Of a stretch of 64,000 bases of DNA, positions 8,760 to 17,482 are shown one piece after another; the first letter of the stretch is position 1; every line of letters begins with the position of its first letter. The DNA comes from an uncultured Alistipes sp. (GTDB lineage Bacteria > Bacteroidota > Bacteroidia > Bacteroidales > Rikenellaceae). The translations under genes were made by a program, and so were the position numbers. The notes beneath the pieces were generated by a model. That model did no database searches. It worked only from the letters and a program-made list of their open reading frames with translations, and was not told the DNA's origin. The stretch spans positions 62,001 through 126,000 of the forward strand of contig CAJTIY010000001.1 of NCBI GenBank assembly GCA_910576555.1, in the 5' to 3' direction.

Positions 8760-8784
8760 GGCCCGGCTTCATGCCGGGCCTTTT
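8760..8784 (+). terminator. intrinsic terminator after the receptor gene
   Basis: GGCCCGGC (8760-8767) pairs with GCCGGGCC (8773-8780), 5-base loop, then TTTT. Confidence 0.8.
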
Positions 8785-8845
8785 CGTTTTTCCGCCTTCG
8801 GCCTTTTTTCCTTACGGTTTTGCGCAGTTTCTCGCAAAAAATGGC

Positions 8846-8853
8846 TATATTTG
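8846..8853 (+). promoter_or_regulatory. -7 element of the hut operon promoter
   Basis: TATATTTG matches TAnnTTTG 30 bases before the ftcD ATG. A TTTG at 8819-8822 is spaced 23 bp away, longer than usual. Confidence 0.55.
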
Positions 8854-8883
8854 AAGCAACGGAAATCAAATTAGCCCCCTTAT

Positions 8884-10584
8884 ATGGAAAAACGAATCGT
8901 AGAGTGCGTTCCCAACTTCAGTGAGGGACGCGACAAGGCCGTCATCCGGCAGATCACCGATGCGATCGAGGCGGTCGATGGCGTGAAACTTCTGGATGTC
9001 GATCCGGGCGAGGCGACCAACCGCACGGTCGTGACCTTCGTCGGCGAACCCGAAGCGGTGGTCGAGGCGGCGTTTCAGGGCGTGAAGCGCGCCGCCGAGC
9101 TGATCGACATGCGCAAGCACCACGGTGCGCACCCGCGCATGGGTGCCACCGACGTGCTTCCGCTGATCCCCATCTCGGGCATCACGCTCGCCGAGTGCGC
9201 CGAACTGGCCCGCACGCTGGCCCGCCGCATCGCCGACGAGCTGCGGATCCCGACCTACTGCTACGAAGCGGCGGCCTTCGCACCCGAGCGGAAGAACCTC
9301 GCCGTCTGCCGGGCCGGCGAATACGAGGCGCTGCCCGAAAAACTGGCCTGCGAGGCCTCGGCGCCCGACTTCGGCGCCCGTCCCTTCGACGAGGAGGTAG
9401 CCCGCACGGGCGCCACGACGGTGGGTGCGCGCGACTTCCTGATCGCCGTCAACTTCAACCTCAATACCACCTCCACGCGCCGGGCCAACGCCATTGCGTT
9501 CGACGTGCGCGAGAAGGGACGCCCCGTGCGCGAGGGCGGTTCGCCCGTGGGCAAGCCGCTGAAGGATGCCGAAGGCAAGCCCCTCATGCAGCCCGGCACG
9601 CTCAAGGCGACGAAGGCCATCGGATGGTTCATCGAGGAGTACGGCATCGCGCAGGTCTCGATGAACATCACCGACATAGCCGTGACGCCGCTCCACGTCG
9701 CCTTCGACGAGGTGTGCCGTAAGGCCGATGCCCGCGGCGTGCGTGTCACGGGCACTGAGATCGTGGGCTTGGTTCCCAAGCGCGCGCTCGTCGAGGCGGG
9801 CAAATACTTCCTGCGCAAGCAGCGGCGTTCGACCGGCATCGCCGAGGAGGAGATCGTCCGCATCGCCGTGAAGTCGATGGGCCTCGACGATCTGAAGCCC
9901 TTCGTCGCCGAGGAGAAGGTGGTCGAATACCTGCTCGAAGCTGACGCGAAGAAGAACCGCCTGATCGACATGACCTGCAAGGGATTCGCCGTCGAGACGG
10001 CGAGCGAATCACCCGCACCGGGCGGCGGCTCGATCTCGGCCTACATGGGTGCTCTGGGCGCCGCTCTGGGCACGATGGTCGCCAACCTTTCGGCCCACAA
10101 GGCGGGCTGGGACGACCGCTGGGAGGAGTTTTCCGACTGGGCCGACCGCGGCCAGACGATCATGAACGAATTGCTTCGTCTGGTGGATGAGGATACGGAG
10201 GCTTTCAACCGCATCATGAACGTCTTCGCGATGCCCAAGTCGACCGACGAGGAAAAGGCGGCGCGCGCCGCGGCGCTGGAGTGCGCGACGCTCTACGCTA
10301 CGGAGGTGCCGCTCCGCACGATGCGAACCGCCGTGCGGGTCTTCGACGTGGTGCGCGCGATGGCGGAAGAGGGCAACCCCAATTCGGTGTCCGACGCGGG
10401 TGTGGGCGCTCTGGCGGCCCGCAGCGCGGTACTGGGCGCCCGTCTGAACGTGAAGATCAACGCCGCGGGGCTCAAGGACCGCGCGAAGGCGGAGGAGCTC
10501 GTCGCCGAAGCCGAGGCGATTGCCGAGGAGGCCGAACGGCTCGAAAAGGAGGTGCTCGCGATCGTGGAGCACAAGATAGGATAG
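8884..10584 (+). CDS. ftcD: glutamate formimidoyltransferase / formimidoyltetrahydrofolate cyclodeaminase
   Basis: Bifunctional enzyme that moves the formimino group of formiminoglutamate to tetrahydrofolate and then releases ammonia, giving glutamate and methenyl-THF: the last step of histidine breakdown. The transferase part covers residues 1 to about 325 (CVPNFSEGRD at the N-terminus, KHHGAHPRMGATDVLPLIP near 80-100). The cyclodeaminase part begins near residue 350 (SPAPGGGSISAYMGALGAAL and a long helical C-terminus). The total of 566 residues matches the fused vertebrate-type enzyme. It is the first gene of the hut operon, 16 bases before hutU. Confidence 0.95.
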   Translation: MEKRIVECVPNFSEGRDKAVIRQITDAIEAVDGVKLLDVDPGEATNRTVVTFVGEPEAVVEAAFQGVKRAAELIDMRKHHGAHPRMGATDVLPLIPISGITLAECAELARTLARRIADELRIPTYCYEAAAFAPERKNLAVCRAGEYEALPEKLACEASAPDFGARPFDEEVARTGATTVGARDFLIAVNFNLNTTSTRRANAIAFDVREKGRPVREGGSPVGKPLKDAEGKPLMQPGTLKATKAIGWFIEEYGIAQVSMNITDIAVTPLHVAFDEVCRKADARGVRVTGTEIVGLVPKRALVEAGKYFLRKQRRSTGIAEEEIVRIAVKSMGLDDLKPFVAEEKVVEYLLEADAKKNRLIDMTCKGFAVETASESPAPGGGSISAYMGALGAALGTMVANLSAHKAGWDDRWEEFSDWADRGQTIMNELLRLVDEDTEAFNRIMNVFAMPKSTDEEKAARAAALECATLYATEVPLRTMRTAVRVFDVVRAMAEEGNPNSVSDAGVGALAARSAVLGARLNVKINAAGLKDRAKAEELVAEAEAIAEEAERLEKEVLAIVEHKIG

Positions 10585-10600
10585 CAAACGACAACGACAT

Positions 10601-12616
10601 ATGACACTGGAAGAATTTCGGAACGACATCCGGGCAGGCATACCCGACAGGCTGCCCGCAGCGAAGCCTTACGACAAGCAGATCAACCATGCGCCCAAGC
10701 GCAAGGAGATCCTCACCCCCGAGGAGAAGGTGCTGGCGCTGAAAAACGCCCTGCGCTACTTCCCCGCCAAGCACCACGCCGTGCTGGCGAAGGAGTTCGC
10801 CGAGGAGCTGCGCAAATACGGCCGCATCTACATGTACCGCCTGCGTCCCGACTACGAGATGCACGCGCGGCCGATCGACGACTACCCGGCACGCTGCCGG
10901 CAGGCCGCGGCGATCATGCTCATGATCCAGAACAACCTCGACAAGGCCGTGGCCCAGCATCCCCACGAGCTGATCACCTACGGCGGCAACGGCGCCGTGT
11001 TCCAGAACTGGGCGCAGTACCGCCTCGCGATGAAGTACCTTTCGGAGATGACCGACCATCAGACGCTGGTGATGTACTCGGGCCATCCGCTGGGTCTCTT
11101 CCCGTCGCATCCCGATGCGCCGCGCGTGGTGGTGACCAACGGCATGGTGATTCCCAACTACTCGTCGCAGGACGACTGGGAGCGTTTCAACGCGATGGGC
11201 GTCTCGCAGTACGGCCAGATGACGGCGGGCTCCTATATGTATATCGGTCCGCAGGGCATCGTCCACGGTACGACGATCACGGTCATGAACGCCGCCCGCA
11301 AGCGCTTCGCCGAGGGGCAGACCGATGCCCGGGGCATGCTGTTCGTCTCGTCGGGTCTGGGCGGCATGTCGGGCGCACAGCCGAAGGCGGGCAACATCTC
11401 GCAGGTGGTGAGCGTCGTGGCGGAGATCAATCCCAAAGCGGCCGAGAAGCGCTACGAGCAGGGATGGGTCGACGAGCTGCACGACTCGCTCGACGAGCTG
11501 ATTCCCCGCATCCGGCAGGCTGTCGCGGCGAAGGAGGTGGTCTCGATGGCCTACGTGGGCAACGTCGTCGACCTCTGGGAGCGACTCGCCGCGGAGGATA
11601 TCCGCGTCGATCTGGGTTCGGACCAGACCTCGCTGCACAATCCGTGGGCGGGCGGCTATTACCCCGTGGGGTTGAGCTACGAGGCCTCGAACAAGATGAT
11701 GGCCGAGGAGCCGGCCCGCTTCCGCGAGTGCGTGCAGGAGTCGCTGCGCCGTCAGATCGACGCCATCAACCGCCTCGCAGCACGCGGCATGTACTTCTTC
11801 GACTACGGCAACGCCTTCCTGCTCGAAGCGTCGCGTGCCGGCGCCGCCGTGATGGGCGAGGGCGGACGCTTCCGCTATCCCTCCTACGTGCAGGACATCA
11901 TGGGTCCGATGTTCTTCGACTACGGCTTCGGTCCCTTCCGCTGGGTCTGCACCTCGGGCGATCCGGCCGATCTGGAGACCACCGACCGCCTCGCGGCCGA
12001 AGTGCTGGAGGAGATCCGCCGCACGGCTCCCGAGGAGATCCGCGGACAGATGGACGACAACATCCACTGGATCCGCGAAGCGGGCCGCAACCGCCTCGTC
12101 GTGGGCTCGCAGGCCCGCATCCTCTATGCCGACTGCGAGGGCCGCACGAAGATCGCGCAGGCCTTCAACCGGGCCATCGCCGACGGACGGCTGAAGGCTC
12201 CGGTAGTGCTGGGTCGCGACCACCACGACGTGTCGGGCACCGACTCGCCCTACCGCGAGACCTCGAACATCTACGACGGTTCGAACCGTACGGCGGACAT
12301 GGCCGTACATAACGTCATCGGAGACGCGTTCCGCGGTGCGACGTGGGTTTCGATCCACAACGGCGGCGGCGTAGGCTGGGGCGAGGTGATCAACGGCGGC
12401 TTCGGCATGGTGATCGACGGCTCGGAGGAGTCCGACCGTCGCATCCGCGAGATGCTGCTGTGGGACGTCAACAACGGCATCGCCCGCCGCAGCTGGGCCC
12501 GCAACGAAGGGGCCGTGGCGGCCATCCGTCGCGAGATGGAGCGCACGCCGGGACTGCAGGTCACGCTGCCCCAGTTCGCAGATGAAGCCGTCGTACGCGA
12601 GGCGCTGAAGGAGTAA
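10601..12616 (+). CDS. hutU: urocanate hydratase (urocanase), long form
   Basis: Converts urocanate to imidazolone-propionate using tightly bound NAD. Landmarks: YGGNGAVFQNWAQYRLAMKY, GQMTAGSYMYIGPQGIVHGT, SSGLGGMSGAQPKA, GSDQTSLHNPWAGGYYPVG, and GFGPFRWVCTSGDP, which carries the conserved active-site Cys. At 671 residues it is roughly 110 longer than the enterobacterial/Pseudomonas type and similar in size to the eukaryotic enzyme, with an N-terminal extension of about 90 residues before the common core. It is in frame and intact. Confidence 0.96.
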   Translation: MTLEEFRNDIRAGIPDRLPAAKPYDKQINHAPKRKEILTPEEKVLALKNALRYFPAKHHAVLAKEFAEELRKYGRIYMYRLRPDYEMHARPIDDYPARCRQAAAIMLMIQNNLDKAVAQHPHELITYGGNGAVFQNWAQYRLAMKYLSEMTDHQTLVMYSGHPLGLFPSHPDAPRVVVTNGMVIPNYSSQDDWERFNAMGVSQYGQMTAGSYMYIGPQGIVHGTTITVMNAARKRFAEGQTDARGMLFVSSGLGGMSGAQPKAGNISQVVSVVAEINPKAAEKRYEQGWVDELHDSLDELIPRIRQAVAAKEVVSMAYVGNVVDLWERLAAEDIRVDLGSDQTSLHNPWAGGYYPVGLSYEASNKMMAEEPARFRECVQESLRRQIDAINRLAARGMYFFDYGNAFLLEASRAGAAVMGEGGRFRYPSYVQDIMGPMFFDYGFGPFRWVCTSGDPADLETTDRLAAEVLEEIRRTAPEEIRGQMDDNIHWIREAGRNRLVVGSQARILYADCEGRTKIAQAFNRAIADGRLKAPVVLGRDHHDVSGTDSPYRETSNIYDGSNRTADMAVHNVIGDAFRGATWVSIHNGGGVGWGEVINGGFGMVIDGSEESDRRIREMLLWDVNNGIARRSWARNEGAVAAIRREMERTPGLQVTLPQFADEAVVREALKE

Positions 12617-12630
12617 CCTATGTAATTGGG

Positions 12631-12703
12631 CCGACTCGGAGAGTCGGGCGGGCCGCAGCCTCCGGGCGCGGAGGCCCGCCATGTGTGCTCCGCAGGCTTG
12701 CGG
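12631..12703 (+). other. three inverted repeats in the hutU-hutH gap
   Basis: In the only wide gap of the hut operon (119 bases) there are three stems. CCGACTC/GAGTCGG is at 12631-12647, GGCGGGCC/GGCCCGCC at 12647-12654 and 12673-12680, and CCGCA/TGCGG at 12690-12703. No T-run follows, so they look like RNA processing or stability elements and not a terminator. Confidence 0.45.
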
Positions 12704-12735
12704 CCCGAAAATCGAAACCGAAACCGAACGAACCT

Positions 12736-14220
12736 ATGGAATACCATCATATCTCGGCGGAGCGTCTGACGATCGGACGCGTCCGCGAACTTATCGAAAA
12801 GAGACTTCCGCTCGCCTTGAGCGACGATGCCCGGCAGCGTATCGTCCGCTGCCGCGAATACCTCGACCGCAAAATGGAGCACCCCGAGCGTCCGATCTAC
12901 GGCATCACCACCGGCTTCGGATCGCTGTGCAACATCTCGGTCGGCCGCGACGAGCTGGCGCAGTTGCAGCAGAACCTCGTCATGTCGCACGCCTGCGGCA
13001 CGGGCGAACGGGTTCCCGCCGAAATCGTACGGCTCATCCTGCTGCTCAAGATCCAGTCGCTGTCGTACGGCTATTCGGGCGTGCAGCTGGCTACCGTCGA
13101 GCGACTCATCGACTTCTACAACAACGACATATTGCCGGTCATCTACCAGCAGGGATCGCTCGGTGCCTCGGGCGATCTGGCGCCGCTGGCCCACATGAGC
13201 CTGCCGCTGCTCGGCCTCGGCGAAGTGGCGTGCGACGGGGCGGTGCGTCCCGCAGCCGAAGTGCTCGCCGAGCGGGGATGGCAGCCGATCGTCCTGCAGT
13301 CGAAGGAGGGCCTCGCGCTGCTCAACGGCACGCAGTTCATGAGCGCCTACGGCGTCTGGTCGCTGCTCAAGGCGCAGCGGTTGAGCGAGTGGGCCGACCG
13401 CATCGGCGCCATGTCGCTCGACGCCTTCGACGGCCGCATCGAACCCTTCTGCGACGAGGTGCATCTGATCCGCGGCCACAAGGGCCAGCTGGAGACGGCC
13501 CGTGCGTTCCGCCGGCTGCTGGAGGGCAGCGAGCTGATCGCCCGCGAGAAGCAGCACGTGCAGGATCCCTATTCGTTCCGCTGCATCCCGCAGGTGCACG
13601 GCGCCTCGAAGGACACGATCGCCTACGTGGCTTCGGTGCTCGAGACCGAAATCAACAGCGCGACGGACAATCCGACGGTCTTCCCCGACGAGGACATGGT
13701 CGTCTCGGCCGGCAACTTCCACGGTCAGCCTATCGCTTTGGCGATGGATTTTCTGGCCATCGCCGTCGCCGAGCTGGGGAACATCTCCGAGCGCCGCACC
13801 TACAAGCTGATCTCGGGCAGCCGCGGCCTGCCGAACTTCCTCGTGGCCAAGCCGGGACTGAACAGCGGCTTCATGATCCCGCAGTACACCGCCGCCTCGA
13901 TCGTCAGCCAGACGAAGGGGCTCTGCATGCCCGCGTCGGTCGACTCGATCCCCTCGTCGCAGGGGCAGGAGGACCATGTCAGCATGGGTTCGAACGCCGC
14001 GACGAAGCTTGCGCGTGTGGTGTCCAACACCGAACGCGTGCTCGCCATCGAGCTGATGAACGCCGCGCAGGCGCTCGAGTTCCGCCGTCCGGCCCGCTCG
14101 TCGGAACCGATCGAGACTTTGCTGGCCGACTACCGGAAGCGTGTCCCCTTCGTGGATAACGACCAAGTGATGTATCCCCATATCGAAGCCTCGATCCGGT
14201 TCCTGCAAGAGCGTGTATGA
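12736..14220 (+). CDS. hutH: histidine ammonia-lyase
   Basis: First step of histidine catabolism: non-oxidative deamination to urocanate. The enzyme has 494 residues from the ATG at 12736 (MEYHHISAERLTIGRVRE). The self-forming MIO cofactor triad Ala-Ser-Gly is in QGSLGASGDLAPLAHM. Other signatures are YGITTGFGSL, LNGTQFM, QDPYSFRCIPQVHG and SGNFHGQP-like SAGNFHGQPIALAMDF. It lies 119 bases behind hutU and its stop overlaps the start of hutI as ATGA. Confidence 0.97.
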   Translation: MEYHHISAERLTIGRVRELIEKRLPLALSDDARQRIVRCREYLDRKMEHPERPIYGITTGFGSLCNISVGRDELAQLQQNLVMSHACGTGERVPAEIVRLILLLKIQSLSYGYSGVQLATVERLIDFYNNDILPVIYQQGSLGASGDLAPLAHMSLPLLGLGEVACDGAVRPAAEVLAERGWQPIVLQSKEGLALLNGTQFMSAYGVWSLLKAQRLSEWADRIGAMSLDAFDGRIEPFCDEVHLIRGHKGQLETARAFRRLLEGSELIAREKQHVQDPYSFRCIPQVHGASKDTIAYVASVLETEINSATDNPTVFPDEDMVVSAGNFHGQPIALAMDFLAIAVAELGNISERRTYKLISGSRGLPNFLVAKPGLNSGFMIPQYTAASIVSQTKGLCMPASVDSIPSSQGQEDHVSMGSNAATKLARVVSNTERVLAIELMNAAQALEFRRPARSSEPIETLLADYRKRVPFVDNDQVMYPHIEASIRFLQERV

Positions 14221-15461
14221 AACTGCTTGTTAAGAATATAGGCACGATCGTCGGAATCGATGCTTCGGGTCGTGCGCGCGTGTCGGGCGCCGACATGGAC
14301 CGCCTCGAAACCCTCGACGACGCTTGGCTCGCGGCCGAAGAAGGCCGGATCGTCGCCTTCGGCCGCATGGCCGATCTGCCGGCGGATGCCGCGGCCGACG
14401 AGACGGTCGACGCCGAGGGTGGCATGCTCTTTCCGTCGTTCTGCGACTCGCACACCCATCTGGTCTACGCCGGAAGCCGCGAACAGGAGTTTCTGGACAA
14501 AATCCACGGCTTGAGTTACGAGGAGATCGCGCGGCGCGGCGGCGGCATACTCAACTCGGCCGACCGGTTGCATGCGACCTCGGAGGAGGAGCTCTACCGG
14601 CAGGCGATGGAGCGCGTGCGCGAAATCGCCCGCATGGGCACCGGTGCCGTGGAGATCAAGAGCGGCTACGGCCTCACGACCGAGGACGAGCTGAAGATGC
14701 TGCGCGTCATCTGCCGCATCCGCGAGACGGTGCCGCTGGAGGTGCGCGCCACCTTCCTCGGAGCGCATGCCGTCGGGCGCGCCTATGCGGGGCGACAGGC
14801 GGCGTATGTCGATCTGGTGTGCGACGAGATGCTGCCGGCCGTGGCCCGCGAGGGGCTGGCCGACTTCGTCGATGTCTTCTGCGACCGGGGATTCTTCACC
14901 GTCGACGAGACGGTGCGCATCCTGCGCGCTGGAGCGAAGTACGGCCTGCGCGCCAAGATCCACGCCAACGAACTCGATGTCTCGGGAGGCGTGCAGGCCG
15001 GCGTGGCCGAAGGGGCCCTGTCGGTCGACCACCTCGAACGGATGGGGGCCGCCGAGATCGCGGCCCTGCAGGGGTCGGAGACGATGCCGACGCTGCTGCC
15101 GGGTGCGGCCTTCTTCCTCGGCATGAGCTATCCGCCGGCCCGCGACATGATCGCCGCCGGGCTCGGCGTGGCGCTGGCTTCGGACTACAACCCCGGTTCG
15201 TCGCCCTCGGGCAACATGCGCATGGTTGCGTCGCTGGCTTCGATCCGCATGCGGATGACGCCGGCCGAGGCGCTGAACGCCGCGACGCTCAACAGCGCCT
15301 GCGCGATGGGACTGAGCTGCGACTTCGGCTCGATCACCGTAGGCAAGGTCGCCAACTTCTTCCTCACGGCCCCGATGCCGTCGGTGGAGTTCTTGCTCTA
15401 CGCCTACACGACGCCGCTCATCCGGCGCGTCTTTCTCCGCGGCCGCGAATTCACGGCATAG
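14217..15461 (+). CDS. hutI: imidazolonepropionase
   Basis: Amidohydrolase that opens the imidazolone ring to give N-formimino-glutamate, the substrate of FtcD at the head of the operon. It has 414 residues. Metal-binding HxH lies in FCDSHTHLVYAG; further motifs are EIKSGYGLTTEDELKML, FLGAHAVG, IHANEL, SVDHLERM and SDYNPGSSPSGNM. The ATG overlaps the hutH stop by 4 bases, so translation is coupled. The operon has no hutG or hutF, consistent with the folate route. Confidence 0.96.
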   Translation: MKLLVKNIGTIVGIDASGRARVSGADMDRLETLDDAWLAAEEGRIVAFGRMADLPADAAADETVDAEGGMLFPSFCDSHTHLVYAGSREQEFLDKIHGLSYEEIARRGGGILNSADRLHATSEEELYRQAMERVREIARMGTGAVEIKSGYGLTTEDELKMLRVICRIRETVPLEVRATFLGAHAVGRAYAGRQAAYVDLVCDEMLPAVAREGLADFVDVFCDRGFFTVDETVRILRAGAKYGLRAKIHANELDVSGGVQAGVAEGALSVDHLERMGAAEIAALQGSETMPTLLPGAAFFLGMSYPPARDMIAAGLGVALASDYNPGSSPSGNMRMVASLASIRMRMTPAEALNAATLNSACAMGLSCDFGSITVGKVANFFLTAPMPSVEFLLYAYTTPLIRRVFLRGREFTA

Positions 15462-15553
15462 GAGGGGAGGGGCATGCGGCTCCTGTACCGACGTTCGCGT
15501 CGAAGTGGGGTGCCCGCGTGCGATCGCGGCGCAATGTTTGATCGGAAGCGGGT

Positions 15554-16474
15554 ATGAAAACGATATTCTTCGTATTGTGCTTCGTCGTGTACGAAGCCGT
15601 AAACGCACAGACCATGACCACGAAACCGTTGACCCCCGAAGAACGACGCGTAATCGTCGACAAAGCCACCGAAATGCCCTTCTCGGGCCGTTACTGCCGC
15701 TTCGACGAGGAGGGCACGTATCGCTGTCGCCAGTGCGGCGCGCCGCTGTACCGCTCGCAGGACAAGTTCGATGCCGGATGCGGCTGGCCGAGCTTCGACG
15801 ATGCGATTCCCGGTGCGGTACGGCGTGCACCCGATCCCGACGGACACCGCACGGAGATTCTTTGCGCCCGTTGCGGCGGCCATCTGGGCCATCTCTTCGA
15901 GGGCGAGCGGCTGACGCCGAAGAACACGCGTCATTGCGTCAATTCGCTGTCGCTCGATTTCGAACCCGCAGCGGCCTCCGGCGAGGAGGCGCATACCGAA
16001 ACGGCGATCTTCGCCGGCGGCTGTTTCTGGGGCGTGGAGCATATGCTGGCGCAACTGCCCGGAGTCATCGACGTGGAGTCGGGGTATACGGGCGGCGCGA
16101 CGGAGCATCCCACCTACGAGGAGGTGTGCCGCCATACGACGGGACATGCCGAGGCGGTGCGCGTGACCTACGACCCTGCGAAGGTCTCCTACGAGACGCT
16201 GGCACGGCTGTTCTTCGAAATCCACGACCCCACGCAACGCGACGGACAGGGCCCCGACCTCGGAAACCAGTATCGCTCCGAGATTTTCTATGCTTCGCCC
16301 GAACAGGAGGCTACGGCCCGCAGGCTGATCGCCCGGTTGCGGGCGAAAGGCTACGACGTGGCGACGGAGGTAACCCCCGCCGGCCGTTTCTGGCCTGCCG
16401 AGGAGTATCATCAGGACTATTACGCGCGCAAGGGAACGCAGCCCTATTGCCACCGTTATACGAAGCGATTCTGA
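15554..16474 (+). CDS. exported MsrB-MsrA methionine sulfoxide reductase fusion
   Basis: Repairs both epimers of methionine sulfoxide. Residues 1-19 form a signal peptide (MKTIFFVLCFVVYEAVNAQ), so the protein should act in the periplasm. The MsrB domain (about 25-145) has zinc ligands CRQCG and CARCGG, the FDAGCGWPSF motif and the catalytic Cys in RHCVNSLSL. The MsrA domain (about 155-300) has the catalytic GGCFWG and YHQDYY. The order B then A is the reverse of the better known PilB-type fusions. The electron donor is not encoded nearby. Confidence 0.93.
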   Translation: MKTIFFVLCFVVYEAVNAQTMTTKPLTPEERRVIVDKATEMPFSGRYCRFDEEGTYRCRQCGAPLYRSQDKFDAGCGWPSFDDAIPGAVRRAPDPDGHRTEILCARCGGHLGHLFEGERLTPKNTRHCVNSLSLDFEPAAASGEEAHTETAIFAGGCFWGVEHMLAQLPGVIDVESGYTGGATEHPTYEEVCRHTTGHAEAVRVTYDPAKVSYETLARLFFEIHDPTQRDGQGPDLGNQYRSEIFYASPEQEATARRLIARLRAKGYDVATEVTPAGRFWPAEEYHQDYYARKGTQPYCHRYTKRF

Positions 16475-16551
16475 TACTTCCGCATCGCAGTCGTTTCCGA
16501 CACAGGACGGGCTTCTGCAGAAGTTCCGTTGTCCGCCTGCCTGTACGACAA

Positions 16552-16587
16552 GCGACGCCCCGATCGATCGGGGCGTCGCATTTTTTT
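16552..16587 (+). terminator. strong intrinsic terminator
   Basis: A perfect 28-base palindrome (16552-16579) followed by seven T (16581-16587). It ends msrBA and may also catch leftward transcripts. Confidence 0.88.
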
Positions 16588-16637
16588 GAATTCCGCTCCG
16601 AGTCGGCGTGTATGTCGCCCGGTGGGGCGGGGCGCCG

Positions 16638-17276
16638 TTACCGTCCGAGAATCAGGTTGTCGACCCGGATTTTGGGCACGTAGTGCGTATCGTCCCGGCG
16701 GTAGTATGCGTGCGACTCTTCCGCCCCGATTTCGACCAGTTCGATGCGATCCGCGCCGCGGCCGATGGCGAGGAGCAACAACGGCTCCGCCTCGAGCGAA
16801 AGGAGCTCCCGGATCCGCTCCTTGTCGAATGCTGCGATGCAGATGCCGTTGAGACCCATTTCGACCGCGCGGAGCAGCATGCTCTGCACGGAAATACCGG
16901 CATCGATCGCCACGTAGCGGTCCTCCTCGATCGTAGAACAGACGACGATGAAGGCATTCGGCTCCCGGCCCGGCGCCGGAAGCTGCAGTTCGGGCAAAGC
17001 GCCGCCCAACCGGATATGGGGCAGGAGAGCCGGAGCCTCGTCGGAGAGGACGGGGCGGAAGCGCAGGACCTGCCGGTTCATCGCCGATCCGACACGGGTG
17101 TTCACCTCGATGATCCGCCGCAGCTGATCTTCGCGTACGACGAAACTGCTGTCGTAGTTGCGGTGGCTGCGGTTCTTCAGCAGCAGCCGTTCCACGGTCG
17201 CCTGCGGTTTGCGCGCGGAAGCCGTCGGACGCATCCGATACTCCTCCATTTTTCGGTCCAGATAGTTATCTGCCAT
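16638..17276 (-). CDS. nitroreductase-family flavoprotein
   Basis: 212 residues. It shows the FMN-binding pattern of the nitroreductase family: LLLKNRSHRNYDSSFVVRE near the N-terminus (R-S-x-R-x-Y), VGSAMNRQVLRF, and the later DAGISVQSMLLRAVEMGLNGICIAAF with the Gly-Ile-Cys segment. The substrate is unknown; members reduce nitro compounds, quinones or flavins with NAD(P)H. It is monocistronic on the minus strand, running tail-to-tail against msrBA with the shared terminator between. Confidence 0.85.
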   Translation of the reverse strand: MADNYLDRKMEEYRMRPTASARKPQATVERLLLKNRSHRNYDSSFVVREDQLRRIIEVNTRVGSAMNRQVLRFRPVLSDEAPALLPHIRLGGALPELQLPAPGREPNAFIVVCSTIEEDRYVAIDAGISVQSMLLRAVEMGLNGICIAAFDKERIRELLSLEAEPLLLLAIGRGADRIELVEIGAEESHAYYRRDDTHYVPKIRVDNLILGR

Positions 17277-17354
17277 CGTGTCTCTTGCTGTGATTCGTCA
17301 TCGGGCCGGATCGCCGACCGACCGTTCGGGCGTCGGCATCGCACCCCGCGCGTA

Positions 17355-17362
17355 CAAAAGTA
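17355..17362 (-). promoter_or_regulatory. -7 element of the nitroreductase promoter
   Basis: TACTTTTG on the minus strand fits TAnnTTTG, about 80 bases upstream of the start at 17276. No clear -33 element. Confidence 0.5.
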
Positions 17363-17426
17363 GTGAAAAAATCCCGCGGTTATCGCTGCAGGATTTCCTT
17401 TCGTTCCTCCCGCAGCATGCCGGAAC

Positions 17427-17459
17427 GAAAAACCTCCCGTACGAGCTACGTACGAGAGG
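17427..17459 (-). terminator. terminator of the SusE/F-like gene
   Basis: On the minus strand an 11-bp stem (17459-17449 with 17443-17433, one G-T pair) and a 5-base loop are followed by TTTTT at 17432-17428. Confidence 0.8.
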
Positions 17460-17482
17460 TCGTATCCGAGGCGTGGGGCGGA

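Noticed and set aside
6658..8772. Long minus-strand frame opposite the TonB-dependent receptor
   Set aside because: Same effect: the plus strand carries the plug and barrel signatures and has its own promoter and terminator.
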